Shown: piece by piece, positions 55,868 to 64,000 of the stretch
Numbering within the stretch: position 1 is the first letter of the stretch
Layout of the letters: each line of letters opens with the position of its first letter
From: Microbispora bryophytorum
Lineage (GTDB): Bacteria > Actinomycetota > Actinomycetes > Streptosporangiales > Streptosporangiaceae
Length of the DNA: 64,000 nt
Assembly: GCF_006874465.1 (NCBI RefSeq)
Contig: NZ_VIRL01000002.1
Location: 80,092-144,091, forward strand
Direction: 5' to 3'
The notes under the pieces: model-generated
The model's input: only the letters and a program-made list of their open reading frames with translations
Databases searched by the model: none
Told to the model about the DNA's origin: nothing
Made by a program: the position numbers and the translations under genes

Positions 55868-56767
55868 GTGGCGGACGTCAACTTCACCCTCGTCCAGCTG
55901 CGTTACTTCGTAACCGCGGCCGAGCTCGGCAGCATGACCGCGGCCAGCAGGGAACTCATGGTGGCGCAGTCGGCGATCTCGGCCGCCATCGCCCAGGTGG
56001 AGCGGGAGCTGGGCGTCCAGCTCCTGATCCGCCACCACGCCCGCGGCCTGTCGCTGACCCGCGCGGGCGAGCGCTTCCTCGTCGAGGCCAGGGAGTTCCT
56101 GTCCCACGCCGCGGCGCTCGCCCAGTCGGCGCGCGGCCTCGCGGGATCGCTGACCGGTGAGCTCGCCGTCGGCTGCCTGACCACGCTCGCGCCGTTCTAC
56201 CTGTCCCGGCTGCTGCGCGAGTTCGCCGAGAAGTATCCCGGGGTGCGGGTCAGCGTCGCGGAGGGCGAGATATCCGCCATGGAGTCGGCCCTGCTCGACG
56301 GGCGGTGCGAGGTCGCGCTCGTCTACGCCATCGACCTCGCCCTCGACCTCGACATCCGGACGCTCACCCGGGCCAGGCCGTACGCGTTGCTGCCGCCGGA
56401 GCATCCCCTGGCCCGGGCGGAGGCGGTGTCGCTGACGGACCTGGCGGGCGAGCCGATGATCCTGCTGGACCTGCCGCGCAGCCGCGACTACTTCCGGGCC
56501 ATCTACCCCACCGAGCCGCGCGTGCGGTTCCGCACGTCGAGCTACGAGACGGCGCGCTCACTGGTGGCGGGCGGGCACGGCTACTCGATACTCAACCAGC
56601 GGGCCGACAACGACCAGACCTACGACGGCGGCCGGGTCGCGTGCGTCCCGATCAGCGACGACGTGCCCACGCTCGACGTCGTGCTCGCCTCGGTGCGCGG
56701 CGTGCGGCCCACCGCCCGGGCGGTCGCCTTCGCCGAGACCTGTCAGGCGTTCTTCTCCAGGAGGTAG
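55868..56767 (+). CDS. LysR-family regulator
   Basis: The 299-residue protein has the LysR N-terminal helix-turn-helix (LVQLRYFVTAAELGSMTAASRELMVAQSAISAAIAQVERELGVQLL). The periplasmic-binding-like effector domain starts GELAVGCLTTLAPFYL. The effector and target are not evident, because the neighbours are convergent or unrelated. The GTG has CACAAT six bases upstream. Confidence 0.9.
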   Translation: MADVNFTLVQLRYFVTAAELGSMTAASRELMVAQSAISAAIAQVERELGVQLLIRHHARGLSLTRAGERFLVEAREFLSHAAALAQSARGLAGSLTGELAVGCLTTLAPFYLSRLLREFAEKYPGVRVSVAEGEISAMESALLDGRCEVALVYAIDLALDLDIRTLTRARPYALLPPEHPLARAEAVSLTDLAGEPMILLDLPRSRDYFRAIYPTEPRVRFRTSSYETARSLVAGGHGYSILNQRADNDQTYDGGRVACVPISDDVPTLDVVLASVRGVRPTARAVAFAETCQAFFSRR

Positions 56768-56772
56768 CTCAC

Positions 56773-57672
56773 TCACCCGAGGTCGGCGAGCAGCGTCTCC
56801 AGGAACGCGCCGGTCTGCGTGGCCGGTCGGGCGTCCACACACACCGCGTTCATCACCTGCGTGTACGCCTCGGTGTCCTCGGGCTTGTCCAGATAGAGGG
56901 CGCTGGTGAGCTGCTCCAGGTAGACGACGTCGGGCAGCTCGGGCGCTTCGAAGCGCAGGATCGTGAAGGGCCCTCCGCACGTGGCGTGCCCGCCGTGGTC
57001 GAACGGCACGATCTGCAGCGTGATGTTCGGCTGCTTCGTCACCTCGACGAGGTGTTCCAGCTGGGCCCGCATCACCTTCCGGCCGCCGATCGGACGGCGC
57101 AGCGCCCCCTCGTCCATCACGGCCCACAGGGTCGCCGCCTCGGGCCCGGTCAGCCGCTCCTGTCGGCGCATCCGCAGGTCCACGCGCCGGTCGACGTCGT
57201 CGGAGGACCGGCCCGCGTTGCTCCGCAGGACGAGGGCCCGCGCGTACTCGGGCGTCTGCAGCAGCGTGGGCACGAACTGCAGCTCATAGCAGCGGATGAC
57301 GGACGCCGCCTCCTCCAGCCCGACGTAGAACTCGAACCAGCCCGGCAGCACGTCGCTGTACTTGTGCCACCAGCCGGGGATGTTCGCCTGCCGCGCGAGG
57401 TCGAGCAGCACGGCACGGTCGTCGGGGTCGGTGAGCCCGTAGAGGGTGAGCAGGTCGGCGACGTCCCGCTCCTTGAAGCCGACCCGGCCGAGCTCGAGCC
57501 TGCTGATCTTGGCGTGCGACCCGCGGATGGCACGGGCCGCCTTCTCCGGGGTGATGCCGCTCTCCCGGCGTAGCCGCCTGAGCTGGGCCCCGAGCAGGAG
57601 TCGCAGGGCCGTCGGGCCGCCGCGCGCGGTCCCGGCGGGTACGGGGGCGGTGTGGCCCGCCTGTGCGTTCAC
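56773..57672 (-). CDS. XRE-family regulator with DUF5753 (Scr1-like)
   Basis: The 299-residue protein joins an N-terminal XRE helix-turn-helix (LGAQLRRLRRESGITPEKAARAIRGSHAKISRLELGRV) to the DUF5753 domain (IRCYELQFVPTLLQTPEYARAL, IVPFDHGGH, VVYLEQLTSALYLD). This combination is abundant in filamentous actinomycetes, generally with a divergent or adjacent small HATPase or DUF397 gene, as here. It probably binds the palindromes before the HATPase gene. Confidence 0.9.
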   Translation of the reverse strand: MNAQAGHTAPVPAGTARGGPTALRLLLGAQLRRLRRESGITPEKAARAIRGSHAKISRLELGRVGFKERDVADLLTLYGLTDPDDRAVLLDLARQANIPGWWHKYSDVLPGWFEFYVGLEEAASVIRCYELQFVPTLLQTPEYARALVLRSNAGRSSDDVDRRVDLRMRRQERLTGPEAATLWAVMDEGALRRPIGGRKVMRAQLEHLVEVTKQPNITLQIVPFDHGGHATCGGPFTILRFEAPELPDVVYLEQLTSALYLDKPEDTEAYTQVMNAVCVDARPATQTGAFLETLLADLG

Positions 57673-57799
57673 GATCGCTCCATTGGCGGCGCTCCCGGAA
57701 GGATTCCTGGTGAACCAATCGGATTGATCATCCTACCGGACCGGGGGGAGGCCGTCTTTTCTAGGAACTTCCACGGAAAGTCGGGGGACGCGCGACATT

Positions 57800-57829
57800 T
57801 GCACGTGCACGCGTGCTTGCATCCGCAAG
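57800..57829. promoter_or_regulatory. Cluster of three overlapping palindromes
   Basis: TGCACGTGCA (57800-57809), GCACGCGTGC (57807-57816) and CTTGC-ATCC-GCAAG (57816-57829) are perfect palindromes in direct succession. They lie 70-100 bases before the HATPase start and between it and the divergent XRE gene, and suit an XRE regulator site. Confidence 0.65.
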
Positions 57830-57898
57830 GCACAGGGCAAGATACACGACGGCAGGGAAATTCACATCATGTAATGAGTGAGACCTGAGGGATCGGCG

Positions 57899-58396
57899 AT
57901 GACAGCAGACCTGGCGGGCCCGGGAGCCGCGACAGCGCCTCCGTGGTTGACCTCGATGTTCGAGCGGGACGACGTCGCCGGTTCGTCCCTGCCTCCGCCG
58001 GCCACGTGCACCTTTCAGGGGCGGGCCGCGTCCGCCGCCGCGGCACGTGACTTCACCGCCAGGACGTTGTGCGGCTGGGGCGTCCCCGGCCTCGTGCCGG
58101 ACGTGCAGATTGTGGTGTCCGAGTTGGTGACCAACGCGTTGCGGCACGTTCCCGGTGACCCCGCGGACGCCCCGCCGATCCGGCTGAGGCTGGTGAAGCA
58201 CCGGTTTCATATCGGCTGCGGCGTGAGCGACGCCAGCGAGCGGGTGCCCGCGGTCTCGCCCTGGAACGATCTGTCGGAGTCGGGCCGGGGGCTGCACCTG
58301 GTCGAGGCGCTGACCGCGGCGTGGGGCTGGATCCTCACCCGCGGCGGCGGCGGCAAAGTGGTCTGGGCGCTGTTCGACACCTCGCGCGCCTCGTGA
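57899..58396 (+). CDS. HATPase-domain protein (anti-sigma kinase-like)
   Basis: The 165-residue protein is a single-domain GHKL ATPase like actinobacterial RsbW homologues. The N box is VVSELVTNALRHV and the G1 region GVSDASERVPAV. SGRGLHLVEAL gives the ATP lid. It may phosphorylate or sequester an anti-sigma antagonist, but no such gene is nearby. The ATG has GAGG eight bases upstream. Confidence 0.85.
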   Translation: MTADLAGPGAATAPPWLTSMFERDDVAGSSLPPPATCTFQGRAASAAAARDFTARTLCGWGVPGLVPDVQIVVSELVTNALRHVPGDPADAPPIRLRLVKHRFHIGCGVSDASERVPAVSPWNDLSESGRGLHLVEALTAAWGWILTRGGGGKVVWALFDTSRAS

Positions 58397-58527
58397 CGGG
58401 CCCCCGATCCGTCGCCGGCCGGGCGCGGGCGGAGCGGAGCGCCTGCTGGGCGGAGTGCGCCACCACTGTCATCGCGTTCGGCGTCGCGAAGACAGCGGTG
58501 GCGGTCCTGCCGCAGCGCGGGGCCTGA
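58393..58527 (+). CDS. Possible 44-aa protein coupled to the HATPase gene
   Basis: A GTG overlapping the HATPase stop (GTGA) opens a 44-codon frame (VTGPRSVAGRARAERSACWAECATTVIAFGVAKTAVAVLPQRGA). The hydrophobic second half could insert in the membrane. No family is recognised and the frame may be accidental. Confidence 0.3.
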   Translation: MTGPRSVAGRARAERSACWAECATTVIAFGVAKTAVAVLPQRGA

Positions 58528-58552
58528 CGCGGCGCGCCCGGCTCAGCCCGGC

Positions 58553-59263
58553 TCAGCCCTGCTCGGCCTCGCCGGTGACCTGCTCGGCGGCCTCCTCGGG
58601 CGACTGCTCCAGATCCTGGTCGGCCTGGGCCTGCGCGGAGGCCTTGTCCAGCCGGACCCAGCTCGTGATGCTCTCGATCGCGAACAGCACCAGCAGGTAC
58701 GCCGTGAGGACGGCCGCCACGGGGGTCAGCCATCCGGCGGCGGCGCCCACCCCCAGGATCAGCAGGCGGACCTCCCAGCCCAGCCCAGCCTGGTACAGCC
58801 AGGCAGGGGGCCAGATGCCCTGCCGGGTGCGGTAGACGGTGTCGTACGTGTGGTAACCGATCACGTAGAGCAGCACGAACAGCAGCCACTTGGGCGTGTC
58901 CTCGGCCAGCCCGAGCAGGATGATCGTCCCGAACTCGGCCGCACGCAGCAGCGGGGGAGTGAGCCAGTCGAAGCGGCCCAGGTGGTCGCGGCCGGCGGTG
59001 GGCAGGACCAGCACGAGCAGCACGGCGACGGGCACGAACAGGATCGGGCCGTCGGTGAGGGTGCCGGCGACGGCCAGCGCCACGATCGCGATCAGCGCCA
59101 CCACGGTCGCGGGCACGGGCGGCAGCAGCCGGCCCAGGGAGCCCTTCAGCGCGCCGGCGAGCGGGCCGTCGTCGCGGTAGGCGAGCAGGCGCGCGGTCTG
59201 GACGCGGCGGCGCTCCTCGTCCGGGTCCGGCAGTGGCGTGATGGTCTGCGGCTGAGTGATCAT
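58553..59263 (-). CDS. DUF5941-like membrane protein
   Basis: The 236-residue protein has about five hydrophobic helices (VVALIAIVALAVAGTL, FVPVAVLLVLVLPTAGRDH and others). A soluble charged C-terminus (DQDLEQSPEEAAEQVTGEAEQG) follows. Its sequence resembles the DUF5941 region that is fused to CDP-alcohol phosphotransferases in other actinobacteria. Here it is a separate gene whose start overlaps the phosphotransferase stop by 4 bp, supporting a common membrane-lipid role. Confidence 0.75.
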   Translation of the reverse strand: MITQPQTITPLPDPDEERRRVQTARLLAYRDDGPLAGALKGSLGRLLPPVPATVVALIAIVALAVAGTLTDGPILFVPVAVLLVLVLPTAGRDHLGRFDWLTPPLLRAAEFGTIILLGLAEDTPKWLLFVLLYVIGYHTYDTVYRTRQGIWPPAWLYQAGLGWEVRLLILGVGAAAGWLTPVAAVLTAYLLVLFAIESITSWVRLDKASAQAQADQDLEQSPEEAAEQVTGEAEQG

Positions 59264-60867
59264 GCGAGCGACCTCAGGAGACGTCCGGTGAGGGTGTAGG
59301 TGGCCGCGATTCCGCCCCAGACGATCAGCGTGAGGAACGTCACCCGGGGGTTGAAGAACGCGGCGGTGATCGCGATCGCGGCGAAGCGCTCGCCGATGGG
59401 GAACACGATCATCTTGCGGGCCCAGTGGACCAGGCGGAACTTGCCGGCCTTGGTCCAGAGCTTCAGCAGCCCGCGCACGCCGGTGTTCCGGCTCGCCCTG
59501 CGCTGCTCCAGCGCCTCCCGCAACGGACGGTCGTCGGCGACCGTCAGGTCCAGCGTCGGCAGCGGCACGGGCGCCTTGCGCCGGTTGGCCGCGCCGAACG
59601 AGAAGTCCAGCAGATGCTTGACCGACTGGAGGGCGACCGCGACCAGCGCCAGCGTCCAGACGCCCTCACCGTCGCCGAACTGTCCGGACACCGTCGCGCC
59701 GACCGCCAGGCCGACGAAGACGGCGTATTCCTTGAACCGGTCGAACGTGGCGTCCAGCCAGGCGCCGAGCACGCCGAACTTGCGCGCGTAGCGGGCGACC
59801 TGGCCGTCCACGCAGTCGAAGACGAACGCGAAGTAGATGAGCACCGCCCCGGCCACCGCCCCCCAGCGGGTGCCGGTGGCGAACGCGCCGGCCGACAGCA
59901 GACCGAGGGCGATCGAGATCAGCGTCACCTGGTTGGGCGTGAGCCCGCGGCGGGCCGCCCAGCGGGCGATGAAGCGCGAGTAGGTGCTGACGAAGAACGT
60001 GGTGAAGAAGCCGTCGGCGCCCTTCACGGCGTTGTTCAGCCGGGCCCGGTCCTCGTTGTACCCCGCCATCTCCGCCAGCGCCTCGTCGGCCTCGGCCTGG
60101 CTGCGGATGCGGCGGAAGAACAGGTCACGGCGACCCCGCCGGCCCACCGACACACCGCGGCGGATCAGGCCGAGCACGAGAAGCTCGGTCACGTCGTCCT
60201 CGGGACCGAACAGGTGGGCCATGTCCGCCAGTTCGCGGGCGACCTCGGCGAGGGTCGGCAGGTGCCGCTGGTGGAGGTGGAGCGGCCCGAGCAGTGCCGC
60301 GTTCGGCCGGGTCACCGCGTGGTAGGCGGTGCCGACCGAGACGATCCGGCTCCGGCCGATGCGCGTGCGCTGGGGAAGCCCCTCGATGACCTTTTCGCCG
60401 ATCTCGGGCTCCGCCTCCTCGATCGGCACCTCCTCCGTCTCCTCCGCCGGCGGCGCGTTCTCGTCCACTTCCTCGCGCTGCTGGCGGACGACCAGTGCGA
60501 TGGCCCCCCGCTTGGCCTTGGTGATCTGGTAGATCAGCTCGTCGTGCACCAGCGAGTCGGCCGGGAGGATCAGCAGGTTCTCCTCGGCGCCCTCGACCGC
60601 GTCGGCCAGCGCGCGCAGGTCGCCAGCGACGTCACGGCTCTGCACCACCCGGCCGTACGGCCTCTGGTAGGCGGCGGCGTCCCCCGGCCGGGCGATCGTC
60701 GTCGGCTCGGGGTCCAGAGCGGCGGCCTGCGCGAGCAGCCTGTCGTACGCGGAGGGGGCCCCGGGCAGCGATTGCAGCGTGATGTCCGCGGGCAGGGCGG
60801 GCTGACCGCCGAGCGGCGGGGGACTGATCGGGCCGGGCGGGGCGCCCAGCAGGACCACGCGGGTCAT
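59260..60867 (-). CDS. CDP-alcohol phosphotransferase-family protein
   Basis: The 535-residue protein combines an N-terminal nucleotidyltransferase-like or degenerate region (ENLLILPADSLVHDELI) with a C-terminal CDP-alcohol phosphatidyltransferase domain. The catalytic motif is complete in DCVDGQVARYARKFGVLGAWLDATFDRFKEY (D-x2-D-G-x2-A-R-x8-G-x3-D-x3-D). The plan resembles proteins making inositol or similar phospholipid headgroups. The alcohol acceptor cannot be predicted. An acidic linker with many Glu lies in the middle. Confidence 0.85.
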   Translation of the reverse strand: MTRVVLLGAPPGPISPPPLGGQPALPADITLQSLPGAPSAYDRLLAQAAALDPEPTTIARPGDAAAYQRPYGRVVQSRDVAGDLRALADAVEGAEENLLILPADSLVHDELIYQITKAKRGAIALVVRQQREEVDENAPPAEETEEVPIEEAEPEIGEKVIEGLPQRTRIGRSRIVSVGTAYHAVTRPNAALLGPLHLHQRHLPTLAEVARELADMAHLFGPEDDVTELLVLGLIRRGVSVGRRGRRDLFFRRIRSQAEADEALAEMAGYNEDRARLNNAVKGADGFFTTFFVSTYSRFIARWAARRGLTPNQVTLISIALGLLSAGAFATGTRWGAVAGAVLIYFAFVFDCVDGQVARYARKFGVLGAWLDATFDRFKEYAVFVGLAVGATVSGQFGDGEGVWTLALVAVALQSVKHLLDFSFGAANRRKAPVPLPTLDLTVADDRPLREALEQRRASRNTGVRGLLKLWTKAGKFRLVHWARKMIVFPIGERFAAIAITAAFFNPRVTFLTLIVWGGIAATYTLTGRLLRSLA

Positions 60868-61133
60868 GGCAACCTTTCACGCAACGGGGGGAGATCAGGC
60901 CCTCAGGCTTGACCGGCGCGGGGAAGTCCGCCGGAGGCCAAAGCTTAGTGACCTTTCGGTTGAACCGATGCATCCCAGGTTTACCGTACGGTCCCTGGAT
61001 GTACAGCTTGGGTGGGGTTCGTCACCCGGCATCGTCGCCGGATCATTACCGAATTTTCACCATTCATGCTCCTCGACAGGGCGAATGACCGACTGACCGG
61101 GCGACCGCTCGCGCGCACCCATACGATGGCGGG

Positions 61134-61901
61134 GTGAGCCTCTACCGGGACGAGGGCGTCGTGCTGCGCACCCAGAAGCTGGGTGAGGCCGACCGCATCA
61201 TCACGATCCTCACCCGGCGCACCGGCAAGGTCCGCGGCGTGGCCAAGGGCGTGCGCAGGACCATGTCGCGCTTCGGCGCGCGGCTGGAGCCGTTCTCCCA
61301 TGTCGACCTGCAACTCCACAGCGGCAGGTCGCTCGACGTGATCACCCAGGTCGAGACCCTGCGTCCGTACGGCGGGCCGATCGTGGCCGACTACGCCAAG
61401 TACACCGCGGGGACCGCGATGCTGGAGACGGCCGACCGGCTGACGGTGGGCGAGAAGGAGCCGGCGCTGCGGCAGTTCCTGCTGCTGGTGGGCGGACTGC
61501 GCACGCTCGCCGAGGACGGTCACGAGGCCCGGCTGGTGCTCGACGCGTTCTTCCTGCGCTCACTGGCCGTCGCGGGCTACGCCCCCGCGCTGTCGGAGTG
61601 CGCGCGATGCGGCGCGGAGGCCGTGCGCGCCTTCGCGATCGTCGCCGGCGGCGTGGTGTGCGGCGCGTGCCGCCCGGCCGGCGCCGCGGTGCCCGCCGCG
61701 GAGACGATCGCGCTGATGATCGCCCTGCTGCGCGGCGACTGGACGGCCGCCGACGCCTCCGAGCCCCGGCACCGCACCGAGTGCAGCGGCCTGGTCGCCG
61801 CATACCTGCAGTGGCACCTGGAGCACGGCATCCGCTCGCTGCGTCATGTGGAACGGGAGTGGCCGGGCCAGGTGACCGCAGGCGAGGCGAGGATCATCTG
61901 A
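61134..61901 (+). CDS. recO: DNA repair protein RecO
   Basis: RecO loads RecA with RecF and RecR. The 255-residue protein has the N-terminal OB fold (LYRDEGVVLRTQKLGEADRIITILTR). A zinc site uses CARCGAEA and CGACRP. The GTG has TACGAT six bases upstream (leaderless). The order recO, uppS, zur is conserved in actinobacteria. The 266 bp upstream show no gene. Confidence 0.95.
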   Translation: MSLYRDEGVVLRTQKLGEADRIITILTRRTGKVRGVAKGVRRTMSRFGARLEPFSHVDLQLHSGRSLDVITQVETLRPYGGPIVADYAKYTAGTAMLETADRLTVGEKEPALRQFLLLVGGLRTLAEDGHEARLVLDAFFLRSLAVAGYAPALSECARCGAEAVRAFAIVAGGVVCGACRPAGAAVPAAETIALMIALLRGDWTAADASEPRHRTECSGLVAAYLQWHLEHGIRSLRHVEREWPGQVTAGEARII

Positions 61902-62001
61902 CCGGCCTTCGCGGGGGACGCACGGAATGCGCACGCGATGCGCACGGGATCCGCACGTCTCCCGCGCCTGAGGACCGGTTCGGACGCAATACCCTCGGTA
62001 C

Positions 62002-62820
62002 ATGGTCCGTCCTCCCTCGCCGCACCCGTCCGGAGCCACCCCGCCCGCCATCCCGCGCGACCTGCTGCCGCGACACGTGGCGATCGTCATGGATGGCAAC
62101 GGCCGCTGGGCCAAGTCGCGCGGGCTGCCCAGGACCGAGGGGCACAAGATGGGCGAGGCGTCGCTGTTCGACGTCATCGAGGGCGCCATCGAGATCGGCG
62201 TCCCCTACCTGTCGGCGTACGCCTTCTCCACGGAGAACTGGAGACGCTCGCCCGACGAGGTGCGCTTCCTCATGGGGTTCAACCGTGACGTCATCCGCCG
62301 GCGGCGCGACCAGCTCAACGCGATGGGCGTACGGGTCCGCTGGGCCGGACGTCCCGGGCGGCTCTGGAAGAGCGTGATCAAGGAGCTTGAGGACGCCGAG
62401 CGGATGACGGTCGGCAACAGCACGCTGACCCTCCAGTTCTGCGTGAACTACGGCGGCCGCGCGGAGATCGTGGACGCGGCGGTGCGGCTCGCCCGCGACA
62501 TCGCCGCGGGCCGGGTCAAGGCCGACAAGGTCTCGGAGAAGACCTTCGCCCGCTATCTGGACGAGCCGGAGATCCCGGACGTGGACCTGTTCCTGCGTTC
62601 GTCCGGCGAGCAGCGCACCTCGAACTTCCTGCTCTGGCAGTCCGCGTACGCCGAGATGGTCTTCCTCAACCAGCTGTGGCCCGACTTCGACCGGCGCGAC
62701 CTGTGGGAGGCGTGCGATATCTACGCCAAGCGCGACCGCAGATACGGCGGGGCCATTCCGAACGAGGCGGCGCAGAACGTCGGCCCGGAACTCCGGCACG
62801 GCACTGAATCACGGCACTGA
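62002..62820 (+). CDS. uppS: Isoprenyl transferase (undecaprenyl diphosphate synthase type)
   Basis: The 272-residue cis-prenyltransferase makes the lipid carrier for cell-wall synthesis. [19 protein letters not shown] has the catalytic aspartate. [13 protein letters not shown] and [26 protein letters not shown] follow. The C-terminus (HGTESRH) is encoded by a 13-bp tandem repeat that runs past the stop. TACCCT lies six bases before the ATG, so the message is probably leaderless. Confidence 0.95.
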   Translation: MVRPPSPHPSGATPPAIPRDLLPRHVAIVMDGNGRWAKSRGLPRTEGHKMGEASLFDVIEGAIEIGVPYLSAYAFSTENWRRSPDEVRFLMGFNRDVIRRRRDQLNAMGVRVRWAGRPGRLWKSVIKELEDAERMTVGNSTLTLQFCVNYGGRAEIVDAAVRLARDIAAGRVKADKVSEKTFARYLDEPEIPDVDLFLRSSGEQRTSNFLLWQSAYAEMVFLNQLWPDFDRRDLWEACDIYAKRDRRYGGAIPNEAAQNVGPELRHGTESRH

Positions 62821-62877
62821 ATCACGGCACCGATTCCCGGTGCTGAATCACGGCACCGATTCCCCAGCACCGAGTCC
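62799..62877. repeat. 13-bp tandem repeat over the uppS stop codon
   Basis: CGGCACTGAATCA (62799-62811, 62812-62824) and variants CGGCACCGATTCC and CGGTGCTGAATCA follow each other to about 62877, six units. The stop codon is within the second unit, so repeat number changes the C-terminus of UppS. Confidence 0.8.
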
Positions 62878-62905
62878 CCGGCGCGGCGCCGAGTCGCGGC
62901 GCCGG
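62878..62905. terminator. Hairpin between convergent uppS and CGNR genes
   Basis: CCGGCGC (62878-62884) and GCGCCGG (62899-62905) form a perfect 7-bp stem, with further GGCGCC self-complementarity inside. Confidence 0.5.
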
Positions 62906-62916
62906 CGGGCCCGGTG

Positions 62917-63465
62917 TCAGGAGGCGTCTCGGCGGCGGGCCCGATACGCGGCGACGTGCATGCGGTTCCCGCAGGTGCGGCTGTCACAGTAGACGCGGGA
63001 GCGGTTCCTCGACTCGTCCACGAAGACGTTGGAGCAGTCGGGGGCCGCGCACGTCCGCAGGCGATCCCGCTCGTTCTCCACGAGCACGTGCGCGAGGGCG
63101 ACGCCGCAGTCGGCGGCCAGGTGCTCGGCGACCGACGCGCCCGGCGCGAAGTAGTGGACGTGGAGGGGGTGGCCGTCGTGCTCGGCGAGGTGCGGCGTGA
63201 TGCGGGTGCGCTGCAGCAGCGTGTTGAGCAGGCCGACCGCCGCCGACTGGTCCGGCGCGGTGAAAACGGCGTGGAACTCCTCGCGCAGGGCCCGGACCTC
63301 GCCGAGGTCACGCGAGGTCACCGCCTCGACTCCGCTGACCTCTCGCCGGCGGACGAACTCCTCCAGGTCGCCGACCTCGGCCAGCCCGTCGGGCTCGTCG
63401 GCGCCGGTGTTGATGAGGTCCACCACCGTCGCCAGCGAGTACACCATGTCATGGCTGAACGGCAC
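62917..63465 (-). CDS. CGNR zinc-finger protein (ABATE domain)
   Basis: The 182-residue protein has an N-terminal ABATE-type region (FSHDMVYSLATVVDLINT). The C-terminal zinc finger is CAAPDCSNVFVDESRNRSRVYC, then CGNR and the basic end VAAYRARRR. CGNR proteins are thought to bind DNA and regulate stress genes. The GTG start has GGGAG upstream. Confidence 0.9.
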   Translation of the reverse strand: MPFSHDMVYSLATVVDLINTGADEPDGLAEVGDLEEFVRRREVSGVEAVTSRDLGEVRALREEFHAVFTAPDQSAAVGLLNTLLQRTRITPHLAEHDGHPLHVHYFAPGASVAEHLAADCGVALAHVLVENERDRLRTCAAPDCSNVFVDESRNRSRVYCDSRTCGNRMHVAAYRARRRDAS

Positions 63466-63542
63466 GCCATCTCCCTTTTGTCGCGGCGGTCCCTGTGGCG
63501 GCGCAGGCAGCGTACCTCTCGGGCAGCCCGCGCGGGGTGGGG

Positions 63543-63953
63543 TCAGCTCTTTCCGGCCGCCTCGGCGCGGGACCTGGCCGCCTCCGCGCACGAGGAACAG
63601 GTGCCGAAGATTTCCACGGTGTGGGTGACGTCGATGAAGCCGTGCTCGGCTCCGACGACCTCGGCCCAGCGCTCGACATCCGGCCCGGCCACCTCGATGG
63701 TGCGCCCGCACTCCCGGCACACGAGGTGGTGGTGATGCGTGTCGGTCTGACAGGCCCGGTAGACCGACTCGCCCTCGTCGGTGCGCAGAACGTCGACCCG
63801 GCCGGCGTCGGAGAGGGACTGGAGCGCTCGGTACACGGTCGTCAGGCCGATCTTCGAGCCGACCGCGCGCATCTCGGCGAACACGTCCTGCGCGCTGCGG
63901 AACCCCCGGCTCTGGCAGAGGATCTCGTGAACGGCGTCGCGGCTCTTCGTCAT
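63543..63953 (-). CDS. zur: Fur-family repressor, probably Zur
   Basis: The 136-residue protein has a winged helix (GFRSAQDVFAEMRAVGSKIGLTTVYRALQSLSDAG) and metal sites HHHHLVCRECGRT and CSSC. It is most likely the zinc uptake regulator because of its size and its location beside recO and uppS, where actinobacteria encode Zur. The remaining 47 bases of the window show no gene. Confidence 0.88.
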   Translation of the reverse strand: MTKSRDAVHEILCQSRGFRSAQDVFAEMRAVGSKIGLTTVYRALQSLSDAGRVDVLRTDEGESVYRACQTDTHHHHLVCRECGRTIEVAGPDVERWAEVVGAEHGFIDVTHTVEIFGTCSSCAEAARSRAEAAGKS

Positions 63954-64000
63954 CAGGACTCCTGTGTACGGCTTCGCCCTACGACCTACCAGAGTAAGTC

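Overview
The window is a high-GC actinobacterial chromosome segment. The evidence is GTG/TTG starts, 4-bp overlapping starts and stops, many apparently leaderless genes, and the conserved order hemW, DUF3097, hrcA, dnaJ, rsmE, HIT, phoH, ybeY, CBS protein, cytidine-deaminase-like protein, era, leuA, recO, uppS, zur. I infer a filamentous actinomycete, probably of the Streptosporangiaceae type, from general resemblance only.

Layout. 1-4394: accessory DNA that looks like one end or a remnant of an actinobacterial integrative and conjugative element. It holds a partial HEAT-repeat gene, a GntR/KorSA-like regulator, a RepSA-type HUH replication initiator and small hypotheticals. No integrase or transfer gene is visible. 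4395-17719: the conserved core block, with a CIRCE operator before hrcA. 17800-27679: a nitrogen-scavenging locus of urease (ureABCFGD, no ureE) divergent from a urea ABC transporter (urtABCDE). A four-site GlnR-like box lies in the shared promoter, and UreF carries a histidine-rich repeat. 27918-32602: hydrolase, acetyltransferase, DUF2630 and leuA, the last behind a leucine leader peptide and hairpin. 32838-43606: SulP transporter, a TetR/DUF2568/epimerase/oxidoreductase group, glutamate-type dehydrogenase, PhoD-like phosphatase, and an arginine/ornithine set (rocD, ddaH-like, Lrp). 43781-53610: a biosynthetic cluster, described next. 53564-60867: TetR with ABC exporter, LysR, XRE with HATPase, DUF5941 and CDP-alcohol phosphotransferase. 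61134-63953: recO, uppS, CGNR regulator and zur, returning to the core order.

Most interesting system. Genes at 44491-49641 form one tightly coupled minus-strand operon: PLP enzyme, small DUF6190-like protein, DapA-fold aldolase, heme-oxygenase-like diiron enzyme, Rieske ferredoxin, NCS1 permease. This set matches the azomycin (2-nitroimidazole) pathway of Streptomyces cattleya as I recall it: RohP hydroxylates L-arginine to 4-hydroxy-2-ketoarginine, RohR makes guanidinoacetaldehyde by retro-aldol cleavage, RohQ cyclises it to 2-aminoimidazole, and RohS oxidises the amine to nitro. What seems not to be described is the surrounding equipment: two paralogous DsbA-fold proteins lacking the CxxC disulfide pair (43781-44494 and 50186-50872), a flavodiiron-type metallo-beta-lactamase-fold protein without its flavodoxin domain, and a fused DMT exporter controlled by a divergent TetR with two phased operators. 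Arginine and ornithine genes sit next door, on the same strand.
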